A DNA stretch of 64,000 nucleotides from Alphaproteobacteria bacterium (lineage in GTDB: Bacteria; Pseudomonadota; Alphaproteobacteria; JAJFFI01), in NCBI GenBank assembly GCA_030066595.1, contig JASJBI010000019.1, forward strand, positions 44,643-108,642, given 5' to 3'. Below are positions 26,143 to 34,866 of this stretch, one piece after another. The notes beneath the pieces are model-generated. The model was given only the letters and a program-made list of their open reading frames with translations. It did no database searches and was not told the origin of the DNA. Made by a program: the position numbers and the translations under genes. Position 1 is the stretch's first letter. Each line of letters opens with the position of its first letter.

Positions 26143-26493
26143 CTACTGTTTGCCGGCCTTTTCCGCGCGCGCCCGGCGGATCGCAGCCGCAATGGTTTCG
26201 TTGGCGCCCATTCTCACGCCCCGCATATATTCCGCCGCCTGTTTCTCGTTGGCATCATTGTCGAACAGCGCCGATTCGATGGCCCTGCGCTTGCCCTCGC
26301 ACACGCTGGTCGCGACCTCGCGAATCTTCTTCGCATTGTTGATCGTGCGCGCGTAGTGCGCCGACACCTCCGCCACGCAGTCGCCGTACTCCGCGGCCAT
26401 CGGATCCACGATCGGTCTGAGCTCCGAGATGTCCTTGACCGTGGTGCAGGCGGTGACGAGCAGCGGAAAGATGATCCAACGACATCGACGCAT
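26143..26493 (-). CDS. Small lipoprotein of unknown function
   Basis: This 116-residue protein starts MRRCRWIIFPLLVTACTTV, a lipoprotein signal with lipobox LVTAC. The mature part is helical and charged (CVAEVSAHYARTINNAKKIREVATSVCEGKRRAIESALFDND, then ETIAAAIRRARAEKAGK) with two further cysteines. No family is recognised. It is convergent with the dehydrogenase gene, 16 bp apart. The start at 26493 is set by the signal sequence; upstream in-frame ATGs give an implausible N-terminus. Confidence 0.65.
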   Translation of the reverse strand: MRRCRWIIFPLLVTACTTVKDISELRPIVDPMAAEYGDCVAEVSAHYARTINNAKKIREVATSVCEGKRRAIESALFDNDANEKQAAEYMRGVRMGANETIAAAIRRARAEKAGKQ

Positions 26494-26684
26494 GAGGCGG
26501 TCCTTGCTGGCGGTTCGGAAAGCGCGGATCATAGGCCGGCGCGCCGCGGAACGCCAAGCGTGCGCGCAGCGCTGACCCCGGTCGGCCGAGCGCGTGGTTG
26601 CAATGCGCGCCATGGTCTCTTAACAACGCTTCGGTGGCCGGACAAAAGGCCCGCCAATTGCGGCAACACAAGGGGCATTAGCGC

Positions 26685-26822
26685 ATGACCGTCAGTGTGA
26701 GCGAGCCCAAGGCCTGGGTCTCGGAGAAACTGCTCGACATCGATGCCGTCCACTGCAACGTGGTCGAGCCCTACACGCCGACGCCCGTCTGGTCCGCCGC
26801 CCATGCCGGTGCGACGGCCTAG
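26685..26822 (+). CDS. 45-residue small open reading frame before fdrA
   Basis: An ATG at 26685 opens a 45-codon frame (MTVSVSEPKAWVSEKLLDID, then AVHCNVVEPYTPTPVWSAAH, ending GATA). It stops 21 bp before fdrA. A possible site AAGGGG lies 10-15 bp upstream. Codon use matches the GC-rich neighbours. It has no signal peptide or known motif. It may be a real small protein in the fdrA transcript or a leftover of a longer gene, since other genes usual in fdrA clusters are missing here. Confidence 0.4.
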   Translation: MTVSVSEPKAWVSEKLLDIDAVHCNVVEPYTPTPVWSAAHAGATA

Positions 26823-26843
26823 CGAGGGATAGAGGACCAAGTC

Positions 26844-28340
26844 ATGGCGGTGATCCGCAATCGGGTGCGCGCGGGCTTCTACATGGACTCGGTTGCCCTC
26901 ATGCGTCTGTCCCAGGCTGTGGCCGCGGCACCCGACGTGGAGGACGCCGCCCTCATGATCGGCTCCCGCACCAACCAGGATCTCTTGACCGACTCCGGCC
27001 TGCTGGCCGCGCCGGGCCGGGCGGCGGGCGCGAACGACCTGATCCTGGCGGTGCGGGCCGCGACCGAGGCCGCGGGCGATGCGGCGCTCGACCAGGCGGA
27101 GGCGCTGCTCGACCGACCCACCGAAAGCGGTTCTTCCGAACAAGAAGAATGGAAAAACAAAAGTTTGTCAGGCGCCATTGATGTCTTAGGCGAAGCAAGC
27201 CTGGCGCTGATCTCGGTGCCGGGCGAGTTCGCCGCGCGGGAGGCCCGGCGCGCCCTGCACCGCGGCCTCGACGTCATGATGTTCAGCGACAACGTGCCGA
27301 TTGCGGAGGAACGCGCGCTGAAGGAGGACGCCCGGGCCCGCGGCCGCCTGCTGATGGGGCCCGATTGCGGCACGGCGATCATCGACGGCGTACCGTTGGC
27401 CTTCGCCAACCTGGTGCCGCGGGGGCCGATCGGGCTGGTCGCCGCGTCCGGCACCGGCCTGCAGGAAGTGACCTGCCTGATCGCGCGCAACGGGGGCGGG
27501 ATCTCGCAGGCCATCGGGGTTGGCGGCCGCGACCTGGCCGAGGAGATCGGCGGCATCACCACGTGCATGGCGATCGACCGCCTCGACCAGGATCCGGCGA
27601 CCGAGCGCATCGTGCTGATCTCCAAACCCCCGGCTCCGGCCGTCGCCGACAGGGTCCTGGCGCGGGCGGCGGAAAGCGCCAAGCCCTTTACGATCTGTTT
27701 CCTGGGCCTCGAGGATGCCACGCTGCCGGCCAACGCGATGCTGGCGTCGACGCTGCACGCAGCCGCCGAACTTGCGCTCGGGGACAAAGAGATCGGGACA
27801 GACTTCGACATCGAGGCCGCCTCGCCCGGCGCAGGCCGGCGCTGGGTGCGCGGTCTCTATTCGGGCGGCACGCTCTGCGCCGAGGCGCAGGTGGTGTTCC
27901 GGGGCCAGGGCGCGCCCCTGGCGTCGAACGCGCCGATCCCGGGCATCCCATCGGTCTCCGAACTGACTGGCCCGGCGCACACGCTGCTCGACCTCGGCGC
28001 GGATGAGTACACGCGCGGCCGGCCGCACCCGATGATCGACCCGGCGGGCCGCCGCGCGCTCCTGGTCGACGCGCTCGCCGCCCCGGACGTGGCCGTGGTG
28101 CTGCTCGACGTGGTCATCGGCACGGGCGCCCACCCCGACCCGGCCGGCGACATCGCCAGCACTGTTGCGGCGGCCGGCCAGGCAAGGCCCGTCGTCGTGG
28201 CCTCGGTCTGCGGCACCGACCAGGATCCGCAGAGCTACTCGGCGCAGGCCAATACCCTTCGGGAGGCGGGCGTGATCGTCGCGCCGTCGAACCGGGAGGC
28301 GGCATTCTGTTCATTCGCAGCCGTAGCGACTGTTTCCTGA
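26844..28340 (+). CDS. fdrA: FdrA-family protein (acyl-CoA synthetase-like, oxamate carbamoyltransferase subunit type)
   Basis: This 498-residue protein is of the FdrA family, built like succinyl-CoA synthetase. It has an N-terminal region MAVIRNRVRAGFYMDSVALM, the GPDCGTAIIDGVPLAFAN motif near residue 172, GPIGLVAASGTGLQEVTCLI, and a C-terminal half with HPMIDPAGR and a beta-type domain. In Escherichia coli FdrA (AllF) works with two further proteins and carbamate kinase in anaerobic allantoin use to turn oxalurate into oxamate and carbamoyl phosphate. Here a carbamate kinase gene follows on the opposite strand, but the other two partner genes are not in the window. The stretch 27120-27190 is markedly AT-richer than the rest and encodes a polar linker. 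AGAGGA precedes the ATG. Confidence 0.88.
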   Translation: MAVIRNRVRAGFYMDSVALMRLSQAVAAAPDVEDAALMIGSRTNQDLLTDSGLLAAPGRAAGANDLILAVRAATEAAGDAALDQAEALLDRPTESGSSEQEEWKNKSLSGAIDVLGEASLALISVPGEFAAREARRALHRGLDVMMFSDNVPIAEERALKEDARARGRLLMGPDCGTAIIDGVPLAFANLVPRGPIGLVAASGTGLQEVTCLIARNGGGISQAIGVGGRDLAEEIGGITTCMAIDRLDQDPATERIVLISKPPAPAVADRVLARAAESAKPFTICFLGLEDATLPANAMLASTLHAAAELALGDKEIGTDFDIEAASPGAGRRWVRGLYSGGTLCAEAQVVFRGQGAPLASNAPIPGIPSVSELTGPAHTLLDLGADEYTRGRPHPMIDPAGRRALLVDALAAPDVAVVLLDVVIGTGAHPDPAGDIASTVAAAGQARPVVVASVCGTDQDPQSYSAQANTLREAGVIVAPSNREAAFCSFAAVATVS

Positions 28341-28358
28341 TCCGCGCGACCGTCCGCC

Positions 28359-29327
28359 CTACCCCTCGTCCGGCACCACCTGAGTTCCGGTCTCGCCGCG
28401 CAGGGCTGGCAGCGCTTCATTGAGGTGGCCGATCACCACCCGCTTGCCGCCGCTCTCGAGAAAGCGGATCGCCGCCTCGGCCTTGGGGCCCATGCTGCCC
28501 GGCGGGAATTGGCCGTCCGCGTGATGGCGTTTGAGCTCCGAGAGCGTGACCCGGCCGAGCGCCCGTTCGGCGGGGGTGCCGAAATAGATGCTGACCCGCG
28601 GCACGGCGGTCAGGATCAGCATCTCCTCGATGCCGAGCACCTTGGCCATCAGCGCCGAGGTCAGGTCCTTGTCGATCACCGCCTCGATCCCGTGCCGCAC
28701 CTTCTTGGGACCGCGGATTACCGGAATGCCACCGCCCCCGCCGGCGATGACCACCGCACCCTGCCGGGCGAGCGCCTGGATCAGCGAGATGTCGACCACA
28801 TGCCTGGGCTCGGGCGACGGCACCACATGACGCCAGCCCCGCCCGGCGTCCTCCTTCATCAGCCAGTCCATCTCGCCGGCCAGCGCGTCGGCTTCGTCCT
28901 TGGAGTAGAAGAACCCGACCGGCTTGCTGGGTGAGCCGAAGGCCGGGTCGTCCGGGTCGACCTCCACCTGGGTGAGCAGGCAGACCACGTGGCGCGGATT
29001 GTCCGCCTCGCGAAGAGCATTCTCCAGGGCCTGCATCAACAGATAGGCGATCCCGCCCTGGCTGTGCGCCACGCAGATATCCAGCGACATGGGTGCGACG
29101 CGGCTGCGGGCCAGTGCCTGGCGCATCAGCATCTTGCCCACCACCGGGCCGTTGCCGTGGGTGATGATCAGCTCGTTGTCGAGCTGCATGAGCGGCAACA
29201 GCGCCTGCCCGGTGGCCGCGGCGATTTCCACCTGCTCGGCGACCGTTCCCCTGATGTGTCCGGGATGGGTAGCGTTGCCGCCAATGGCAACGAGCAACCG
29301 TTCTGGCAGGGCCGAAACTTCGGCCAT
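28359..29327 (-). CDS. Carbamate kinase
   Basis: This 322-residue amino-acid-kinase-fold enzyme makes ATP from carbamoyl phosphate, releasing ammonia and CO2. Motifs are the N-terminal LLVAIGGNA, THGNGPVVGKMLMRQ, AGGGGGIPVI, the VIDKDLTSALMA segment and the C-terminal SMGPKAEAAIRFLESGG, all characteristic of ArcC-type carbamate kinases. It is convergent with fdrA (18 bp between stops). In allantoin pathways such a kinase consumes the carbamoyl phosphate made by the FdrA system. The arginine deiminase genes that would suggest an ArcC role are absent here. Confidence 0.93.
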   Translation of the reverse strand: MAEVSALPERLLVAIGGNATHPGHIRGTVAEQVEIAAATGQALLPLMQLDNELIITHGNGPVVGKMLMRQALARSRVAPMSLDICVAHSQGGIAYLLMQALENALREADNPRHVVCLLTQVEVDPDDPAFGSPSKPVGFFYSKDEADALAGEMDWLMKEDAGRGWRHVVPSPEPRHVVDISLIQALARQGAVVIAGGGGGIPVIRGPKKVRHGIEAVIDKDLTSALMAKVLGIEEMLILTAVPRVSIYFGTPAERALGRVTLSELKRHHADGQFPPGSMGPKAEAAIRFLESGGKRVVIGHLNEALPALRGETGTQVVPDEG

Positions 29328-29530
29328 GGCTTACACGTCCCGCTTGACGCAAAGCGAAACGGTACGCGCTAGAAAGCAGCCGCGCAATTGATATTGCCGT
29401 GACGGACAGGAGGCGCTCCCGCCGGCGACGCCCGTTGCCATCCGCCGCTTTGAGCCCAACTCGTAAGGAGACGGGCAGAGTCGCGCCCGTCGGCGCGCCG
29501 CCCTTGGAACTGAGCTCAGGAGACGGACAG

Positions 29531-29653
29531 ATGCACGCTTGCGCCCGCTGGTGTCTTGTTCTTGCCGCCTTGTTCGTGACCCTCGCCGCAACGGCGCCGA
29601 CAACGCCTGGTTACGCCGAGGGCAGCATGAGCCGCTGTTACACCTGCGACTGA
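29531..29653 (+). CDS. 40-residue secreted peptide ending in CYTCD
   Basis: This short gene starts at an ATG preceded by CAGGAGACGGACAG, a good ribosome binding site. The product has a signal-peptide-like start (MHACARWCLVLAALFVTLAA) and a very short mature end finishing with the CxxC motif CYTCD. It is divergent from the carbamate kinase gene with about 200 bp between. Secreted peptides this small with a terminal CxxC could bind metal or haem or be redox-active, but no function is known. Confidence 0.5.
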   Translation: MHACARWCLVLAALFVTLAATAPTTPGYAEGSMSRCYTCD

Positions 29654-29669
29654 GTGCTGAGCCTCGACG

Positions 29670-29978
29670 TCACCGCCGGACGGTGGTGCTCCCGGGGAAG
29701 CCCTGGAAGAAGGTCCTGAGGTTCTCGAACTGGTCCCGCGCGGCGGTCTGCTGGCGCTGATCCCACAGGCACGTGCGAAACGCGTCGGTCCCCGGCGTAT
29801 AGCCCAGCCTTTGGCAACGCTGGCGCACATAGACGTCGAGGCATCTTTCGAAGTAGGACGCGCCCGGGTCCAGCTTCTGCTCGCGGCAGAATTCGATGGG
29901 GTCTGCGCTCGCCTGCTGGGGCGTCTCGCAGGCGGCCAGGAGGCCAACGGCGGCGAACAGCAAAGCTGCCTTGTACAT
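29670..29978 (-). CDS. Small cysteine-patterned lipoprotein A
   Basis: This 102-residue protein has a lipoprotein signal (MYKAALLFAAVGLLAAC). The mature part is EFCREQKLDPGASYFERCLDVYVRQRCQRLGYTPGTDAFRTCLWDQR. The four-cysteine pattern (F)C-x12-C-x7-C-x12-C, with GxxPxTxxF(R)xC near the end, recurs in lipoproteins B (34867-35157) and C (40992-41270). No function is recognised. The start at 29978 is set by the signal sequence. It is convergent with the small secreted peptide gene. Confidence 0.7.
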   Translation of the reverse strand: MYKAALLFAAVGLLAACETPQQASADPIEFCREQKLDPGASYFERCLDVYVRQRCQRLGYTPGTDAFRTCLWDQRQQTAARDQFENLRTFFQGFPGSTTVRR

Positions 29979-30242
29979 CGCGTCGTATCCCCTCGATATC
30001 GCGTGCGCTGCTTCTCTCATGATGTAAGCACCGGCCCCTAGGGGGACAATCAAGAACGATAAATTCGCCGTGACCAATTGCGTTTGAATAGTCGCATCCG
30101 GTCCGGCAGGCACATGACTCCGGTCAGTATTCCCGGTGTCATCGAAAACCTGTACGCTGACCCGGTGCGGGTCGGTTCACCGAAATCAAGACAGTTGATT
30201 TTCGCACTCTGAATCGGCGCGCACGTGCGGAGAGGTCAGGGC

Positions 30243-31442
30243 ATGGCGAGTTCCAAATCTGCCAAGGCGATCGGGCGGGACGAGGACTCACCGCGGACGG
30301 CAGCGGACAGGACGACCGCCGACAAGGCCAAGCAGGACAGCAACGCAACGGAGGATGCCCAACTCGCGGCTTGGGAGCGGGACGAATACGAGTTCGGCCG
30401 GCTCAAGATTGGACACAAACGCCGGTCGCTGACGCCCGAGCGCCGACGCGAGATCCTCGACGAGCTTTTCTTCGAGAAGGAGCGGTACTGGCCCTACGTC
30501 AGGCAGTTTTACACGCTGCTCTTGATCTCGGTGATCATCGCGACCATGGGCCTGGGCATCGACCAGCCGGCGGTGGTGATCGGCGGCATGCTGATTGCGC
30601 CGCTGATGACGCCGATGCTGGCGATCTCGGCCGCATTGGTCATGGGCTGGCCGGTCCGCATGCTGCGGCTCGTCCTCCGCGGGTTCGTTGCCACGGCGCT
30701 TGCCTTTGGCACCGCCTACATCATTCCGTTTCTGTTCCGAGTGCCGGTGGAGTTCGTCATACCCGAACAGATCCTGGCGCGCGCCAATCCCGAACTGCCG
30801 GACCTGATCATCGCGCTCGCCGCCGGAACCGCCGGGGCCTACATGCTGGTGCGCAAGGAAGCCGTCTCTGCGCTCCCGGGCGTCGCGGTCGCGGTCGCCT
30901 TGGTCCCGCCGCTTTGCGCCGCGGGCTTTCTGGCCTACATCGAGAAATTCGGCCTCGCCTGGGAGGCGTTCCTCCTTTACCTGACCAATCTCGCGGCCAT
31001 CATCCTCTCGGCTTGCGCGGTGCTATTGCTCATGGGCTTCAAGCCAAAGGTGCGCCAATGGCGGGCGAACCTGAGGGTCGCGCTCGGCCTCGTCTGCGCC
31101 GTTATGCTCGTCTTGGCGGTCGGCATACCGCTGGGAATGCGGACAACCGACAACATCGGGCACCTGCGGGATCGCGCAATCTCGGTGGAAGTCGTTCGGG
31201 AATGGAAGGGCGACACCCCGGTTAAGGTCATCAGCGTCGACGTGGCGTATGACGTGGTCGAACTCTTCCTGCAGATCGACGTTCCCTTTGCCAGCTTCGT
31301 CGAGTGGCGGCCCGAAAACATCGACAGCCTGTTCCCCGAGGAAATGACTACGGAAAGGCTCCGCGAGTTGCTGATCAAGCGGCTCGGCCGACCAGTTCAC
31401 TTGATCGTGCGCGGCAACTTCGGCTTCCGGGAAGCGCTCTGA
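30243..31442 (+). CDS. DUF389-family integral membrane protein
   Basis: This 399-residue protein has a cytosolic charged N-terminal region of about 85 residues (RRREILDELFFEKERYWPYVRQFYTLLLISVIIATMGL) leading into at least six membrane helices. These include the conserved PAVVIGGMLIAPLMTPMLAISAALVMG segment and ALPGVAVAVALVPPLCAAGFL typical of DUF389/TIGR00341 proteins. The C-terminal 110 residues form a soluble domain. The family is widespread with no settled biochemical role. GGAGAGGTCAGGGC precedes the ATG at 30243. It is convergent with the LOG gene. Confidence 0.85.
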   Translation: MASSKSAKAIGRDEDSPRTAADRTTADKAKQDSNATEDAQLAAWERDEYEFGRLKIGHKRRSLTPERRREILDELFFEKERYWPYVRQFYTLLLISVIIATMGLGIDQPAVVIGGMLIAPLMTPMLAISAALVMGWPVRMLRLVLRGFVATALAFGTAYIIPFLFRVPVEFVIPEQILARANPELPDLIIALAAGTAGAYMLVRKEAVSALPGVAVAVALVPPLCAAGFLAYIEKFGLAWEAFLLYLTNLAAIILSACAVLLLMGFKPKVRQWRANLRVALGLVCAVMLVLAVGIPLGMRTTDNIGHLRDRAISVEVVREWKGDTPVKVISVDVAYDVVELFLQIDVPFASFVEWRPENIDSLFPEEMTTERLRELLIKRLGRPVHLIVRGNFGFREAL

Positions 31443-31500
31443 TCGATCAGCCGCGGCCGCCGACGCCAGCGGATGCTCATGCCCGCCTCTCCGCCCCGGA

Positions 31501-32181
31501 TCAACCCAAACCGGTGGTCGCGCGGATGTGTTCGGCCGCCGCCAGCGGGTCGTCGGTGTTGAAGATCGGCGCCAGGTCGGCCGCGTCGATGGTGCCCGCC
31601 GCGACCATGGTCTCGCGCAGGAACGGACCGATCTCGGACCAGTAGGCCTGGCCCATGGCGACGATCGGAAAGTTGCGGATCTTGCCGGTCTGGATCAGCG
31701 TCGCGGTCTCGAAGATCTCGTCCAGCGTACCGAAGCCGCCGGGCATCAGCACGAAGGCGCAGGAATGCTTCACCAGCATGACCTTGCGCACGAAGAAGTA
31801 ATGGAAGTCGGTCCAGCGATCCATGTAGGGGTTGGGCGCATGCTCCTCGGGCAGGCGGATCTTGCAGCCGACCGAGAGCGCGCCGGCCTCCCGCGCGCCG
31901 CGGTTCGCGGCCTCCATGATGCCCGGCCCGCCGCCGGTCATCACGGAAAACCCCGCGCGGCCCAGCGCATGCGCGGTCTCGCGCGCCAAGACGCAATACG
32001 GGTGGTCGGCGGCAAAGCGGTGCGAGCCGAAGAAGGTCACGCAGGGACCAACGCCCCTTAACGTCCGGAAGCCCCGCCAGAACTCGCGTCCGATGCGAAC
32101 GGTCCGCCACAGCTCGTCGAACGGCGGGTTCGGACCCTGCAATAGGCGCGCGTCGTCATTGTCTCTTCGTGTCTCGGTCAC
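31501..32181 (-). CDS. LOG-family (lysine decarboxylase-like) nucleotide phosphoribohydrolase
   Basis: This 226-residue Rossmann-fold protein of the LOG/TIGR00730 family has the nucleotide-binding motif GGGPGIMEAANRGA and the signature PGGFGTLDEIFE. Family members remove the ribose 5-phosphate from cytokinin or other nucleoside monophosphates, and the bacterial ones often act on AMP or other purine nucleotides. The start is a GTG at 32181 preceded by AAGGGG. It lies 13 bp after the acyl-CoA ligase gene on the same strand and is probably the last gene of that transcript. Confidence 0.88.
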   Translation of the reverse strand: MTETRRDNDDARLLQGPNPPFDELWRTVRIGREFWRGFRTLRGVGPCVTFFGSHRFAADHPYCVLARETAHALGRAGFSVMTGGGPGIMEAANRGAREAGALSVGCKIRLPEEHAPNPYMDRWTDFHYFFVRKVMLVKHSCAFVLMPGGFGTLDEIFETATLIQTGKIRNFPIVAMGQAYWSEIGPFLRETMVAAGTIDAADLAPIFNTDDPLAAAEHIRATTGLG

Positions 32182-32194
32182 CGGGAGCCCCTTC

Positions 32195-33790
32195 TCAGTC
32201 GGCCGGACGTTCCGCCAGAAAGCCTCTCGCCATCTCGCGCAGGCGGCCGCGCTGGATCTTGACGCCGTTGGCGCTCTCGGTCACCGGGAAGGCGTCGATC
32301 GCCAGGATGCGCGCGGGCACCTTGAACTTGGCGAGACCCTGGGCGCAATGCGCGATCAGGGCCGCCTCGTCGACCGCCGCGCCCGATCGCGGCAGCACGA
32401 AGGCGACCGGCACCGGGCCCCGATCTCCGTCGACCGCGACGGTCTGGCAGGCGTCCACGGTCGGGTGGCGTTCCACCCAGGCATCGATCTCGCCGGGGCT
32501 CACCAGGAAACCGCCCAGACGCAGGCTGTCGCCCATGCGGGTCAGGAACACGAAGCCGTCCTCCGTGCGCCGCGCCAGGTCGCCCGTCCGCACGAATCCG
32601 TCTTCCGTGAGAGCCTCCGCCGTCGCCGCCGCGTCGCCGTAATATTCGCGGAACATGCTGGGCCCCTTGAGCTCGAGCTCGCCGGCCTCGCCGACCGGGA
32701 GCAGGCGGCCGCTCTCCGGATCGCGCACCCGCACCTCGGCCGCGGGCGAGGTCGGCCGGCCGCCGGCCAGCGCCCGGAGCTCGGCCGGGCCGTCCTCGGG
32801 CTGGCGCGCGAACAGGGCCTGGACCTCGCTCATGCCGTAGAGCCCCGCCAGCGTCAGGCCGCGCGCGTCCGCGGCGTCCACCAGCGTCCGCGCCTCCGGG
32901 TTCGCGAAGGAGGCATAGCCGATCCATTGAATACTATATAGATCAGTCTGTTGCGCCGTATCCATGAGACGCTGGATCATCTCGTCGGATGCGTTGAATT
33001 GGGTCACGCGATGACGCGCGATCAGTCCTGCCGCGGCGGCCGCATCGAAGGCCGGCAGCAACACCATGGGTCGGCCGGCGGCCAGCGTCCCCATGGCCTG
33101 GGCCAGGCCGAAGGTGCCGCAGAGCGGCAGCGCCTGCAGCAGCACGGAGCCGTCCGCGACATAGCCGAACCCGCGCGCCACCACGCCGGCATGTCCGGCT
33201 ATGGCGCGCTGGTCCAGCAATACGAACTTCGGCGCGCGGGTGGTGCCGGAGGTGGTGAAGATCACGCTGCCGGACTCGGGTGTCGCCGCGGGACGATCGA
33301 GCGGCGGTCGCGCGACGAGCGAGTCGTAGCCGACGGTCTTTCGGCCCGGCAGGTCGACTGTCCCCGCGCCGCAGACCACCACCGCGGACAGGGCGTCGAG
33401 GGCGGAGGGGTTCACGTCGGCGATTATGCCGGCGAAGTCGATGCCCTTGAAGCCGGGCTCGAGAGCCAGGAGCTTGGCGCCGCTGCGCCCCAGGATGTCC
33501 TCGACCTCGGCGCTGCGGAACCGGGTGTTCACGGCCACGGTAACCGCGCCGAGCTGCTGGCAGGCGAGATAGAGCACCAGCCATTCGATGCCGTTGGGCA
33601 GCCAGAGGGCGACCCGGTCCCCGGGGCCGACGCCCAGCTGGGCAAGGCCGTGTGCGGCGCGCCGTGCGCCGGTCTCGAGCGCGGCGAAGGTCAGGCGGCT
33701 TTCGCCGCAGATCGCCGCCGTCGCGTCCGGCCGGGCCGCCGCAACCGCCGCCAGCAGTCCGGGAACCGTATCCTGCGCAGGCGACGCCAT
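32195..33790 (-). CDS. Acyl-CoA synthetase (AMP-forming/AMP-acid ligase)
   Basis: This 531-residue adenylate-forming ligase has the P-loop FTTSGTTRAPKFVLL, a GLYGMSEVQALFA segment, TGDLARRTEDGFVFL and a C-terminal NGVKIQRGRLREM with the catalytic lysine. It activates a carboxylic acid with ATP to its CoA thioester. The fatty/aromatic acid specificity cannot be read directly. Its neighbours are a cyclase-family hydrolase (7 bp upstream) and a branched-chain-type ABC importer, suggesting uptake and activation of one dedicated acid. It differs clearly from the benzoate-CoA ligase-type gene at the window start. Confidence 0.88.
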   Translation of the reverse strand: MASPAQDTVPGLLAAVAAARPDATAAICGESRLTFAALETGARRAAHGLAQLGVGPGDRVALWLPNGIEWLVLYLACQQLGAVTVAVNTRFRSAEVEDILGRSGAKLLALEPGFKGIDFAGIIADVNPSALDALSAVVVCGAGTVDLPGRKTVGYDSLVARPPLDRPAATPESGSVIFTTSGTTRAPKFVLLDQRAIAGHAGVVARGFGYVADGSVLLQALPLCGTFGLAQAMGTLAAGRPMVLLPAFDAAAAAGLIARHRVTQFNASDEMIQRLMDTAQQTDLYSIQWIGYASFANPEARTLVDAADARGLTLAGLYGMSEVQALFARQPEDGPAELRALAGGRPTSPAAEVRVRDPESGRLLPVGEAGELELKGPSMFREYYGDAAATAEALTEDGFVRTGDLARRTEDGFVFLTRMGDSLRLGGFLVSPGEIDAWVERHPTVDACQTVAVDGDRGPVPVAFVLPRSGAAVDEAALIAHCAQGLAKFKVPARILAIDAFPVTESANGVKIQRGRLREMARGFLAERPAD

Positions 33791-33797
33791 GGGCTCG

Positions 33798-34796
33798 CTA
33801 GACCGTCGCCACCGGCGTCACGGGGGAGCCGGCGGCGCCCGGCAGGCGCAGCGGCGCGGCGGTCAACAGGAACCGCGTCCGCCCGGCGCCGCGCAGCCAG
33901 TCGGCGAGCTCGCCCAGATACCAGAGCTCGCCCAGGGGAATGCCCAGCTTGAACAGGCAGTGCTCGTGCAACGGCAGGGCCGGGCGGCGGCCCTCGGACG
34001 GGCGGGCCGGATACTGCTCGACCGCGTAGTTGTCGCAGGCGATGGCGGCGAGGCCGGTCTCGGTGATCCACTCGAGCAGCGCCGTATCCCGGCCGTCCAG
34101 GGTCGCGCCGGTCTCATCCAGCACCGCCTTGTCCGGATGCCCGGCCATCTCGACCAGGCGCTCAGCGAAACCCGTACGGACAACCAGGATATCGCCCGCC
34201 TCGATCACCGCGCCCTGGGTGGCCAGGGCCGCGATCAGCCCGGCATGGCCCACGACCGTGCGTCCGGGGCCGAACTCGGCGGCCAGATCGACCAGCACCC
34301 CCCGGCCCTGCAGCGGCCGGACCGCAAGCCGGTCGACCGCCAAAGCGCCGAGCCGATGCGGCTCGGTGACATGCTCGCCGGCGCGAAAGCCGTTGTAGTA
34401 GACCGGCTCCGGGACGCCGTCGCCGTCCGCATCGAAGGCGGCGCCGATGTGGCCGAGCGCATCCCATTGGGTCGAGTACTGCAGGCTGAGGGTCACCCGG
34501 TCGTCGTTGAGCACGTCGGTGTTGGCCGGGTCGATCCGGTCCATCGGGAAGTTGGTGGTCGGCGCGCCGTCCTGCAGCGTCGCTTCGAGCCGCGGCGCAT
34601 CGCGGCGCGGGTTCAGGATATTGCCGCCGGGCAGGTCGAGCGGCAGGCTGAGACAGAAGGCCCGCCCCTCCCGGACCTCGGCCACCGCCCGGCACAGGCG
34701 CTCGGGGGTCAAGAGATTGAGCCGCCCGAACTCGTCATCGGCACCGAACTCGCCCCAGTTCGAGCCCGGCGGCCGTTGTCGCCAGCGCTCGGTCAT
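33798..34796 (-). CDS. Cyclase-family (kynurenine formamidase-like) hydrolase
   Basis: This 332-residue protein of the putative cyclase family reads GRLNLLTPERLCRAVAEVREGRAFCLSLPLD at the start. The metal-binding motif appears as STQWDALGHIGA, a variant of the usual HGTHxDxPxH. VRTGFAERL and the C-terminal LFKLGIPLGELWYLGELADWL are typical. Members hydrolyse amides or lactone-like rings, often in aromatic or cyclic acid breakdown. It starts the group cyclase, acyl-CoA ligase, LOG, transcribed leftward, with only 7 bp to the ligase. Confidence 0.85.
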   Translation of the reverse strand: MTERWRQRPPGSNWGEFGADDEFGRLNLLTPERLCRAVAEVREGRAFCLSLPLDLPGGNILNPRRDAPRLEATLQDGAPTTNFPMDRIDPANTDVLNDDRVTLSLQYSTQWDALGHIGAAFDADGDGVPEPVYYNGFRAGEHVTEPHRLGALAVDRLAVRPLQGRGVLVDLAAEFGPGRTVVGHAGLIAALATQGAVIEAGDILVVRTGFAERLVEMAGHPDKAVLDETGATLDGRDTALLEWITETGLAAIACDNYAVEQYPARPSEGRRPALPLHEHCLFKLGIPLGELWYLGELADWLRGAGRTRFLLTAAPLRLPGAAGSPVTPVATV

Positions 34797-34866
34797 GGGT
34801 GGGCCTCTCCGGCGATCCTGAAACCTGTGGCGCTCAAACCGTGCCGTTGTACTTGGGCGTCCCTGT

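Noticed and set aside
26568..26585. Another FNR-like palindrome CTGACCCCGGTCGG
   Set aside because: The outer bases do not fit TTGAY/RTCAA, and it lies in a gap without a suitably placed gene start.
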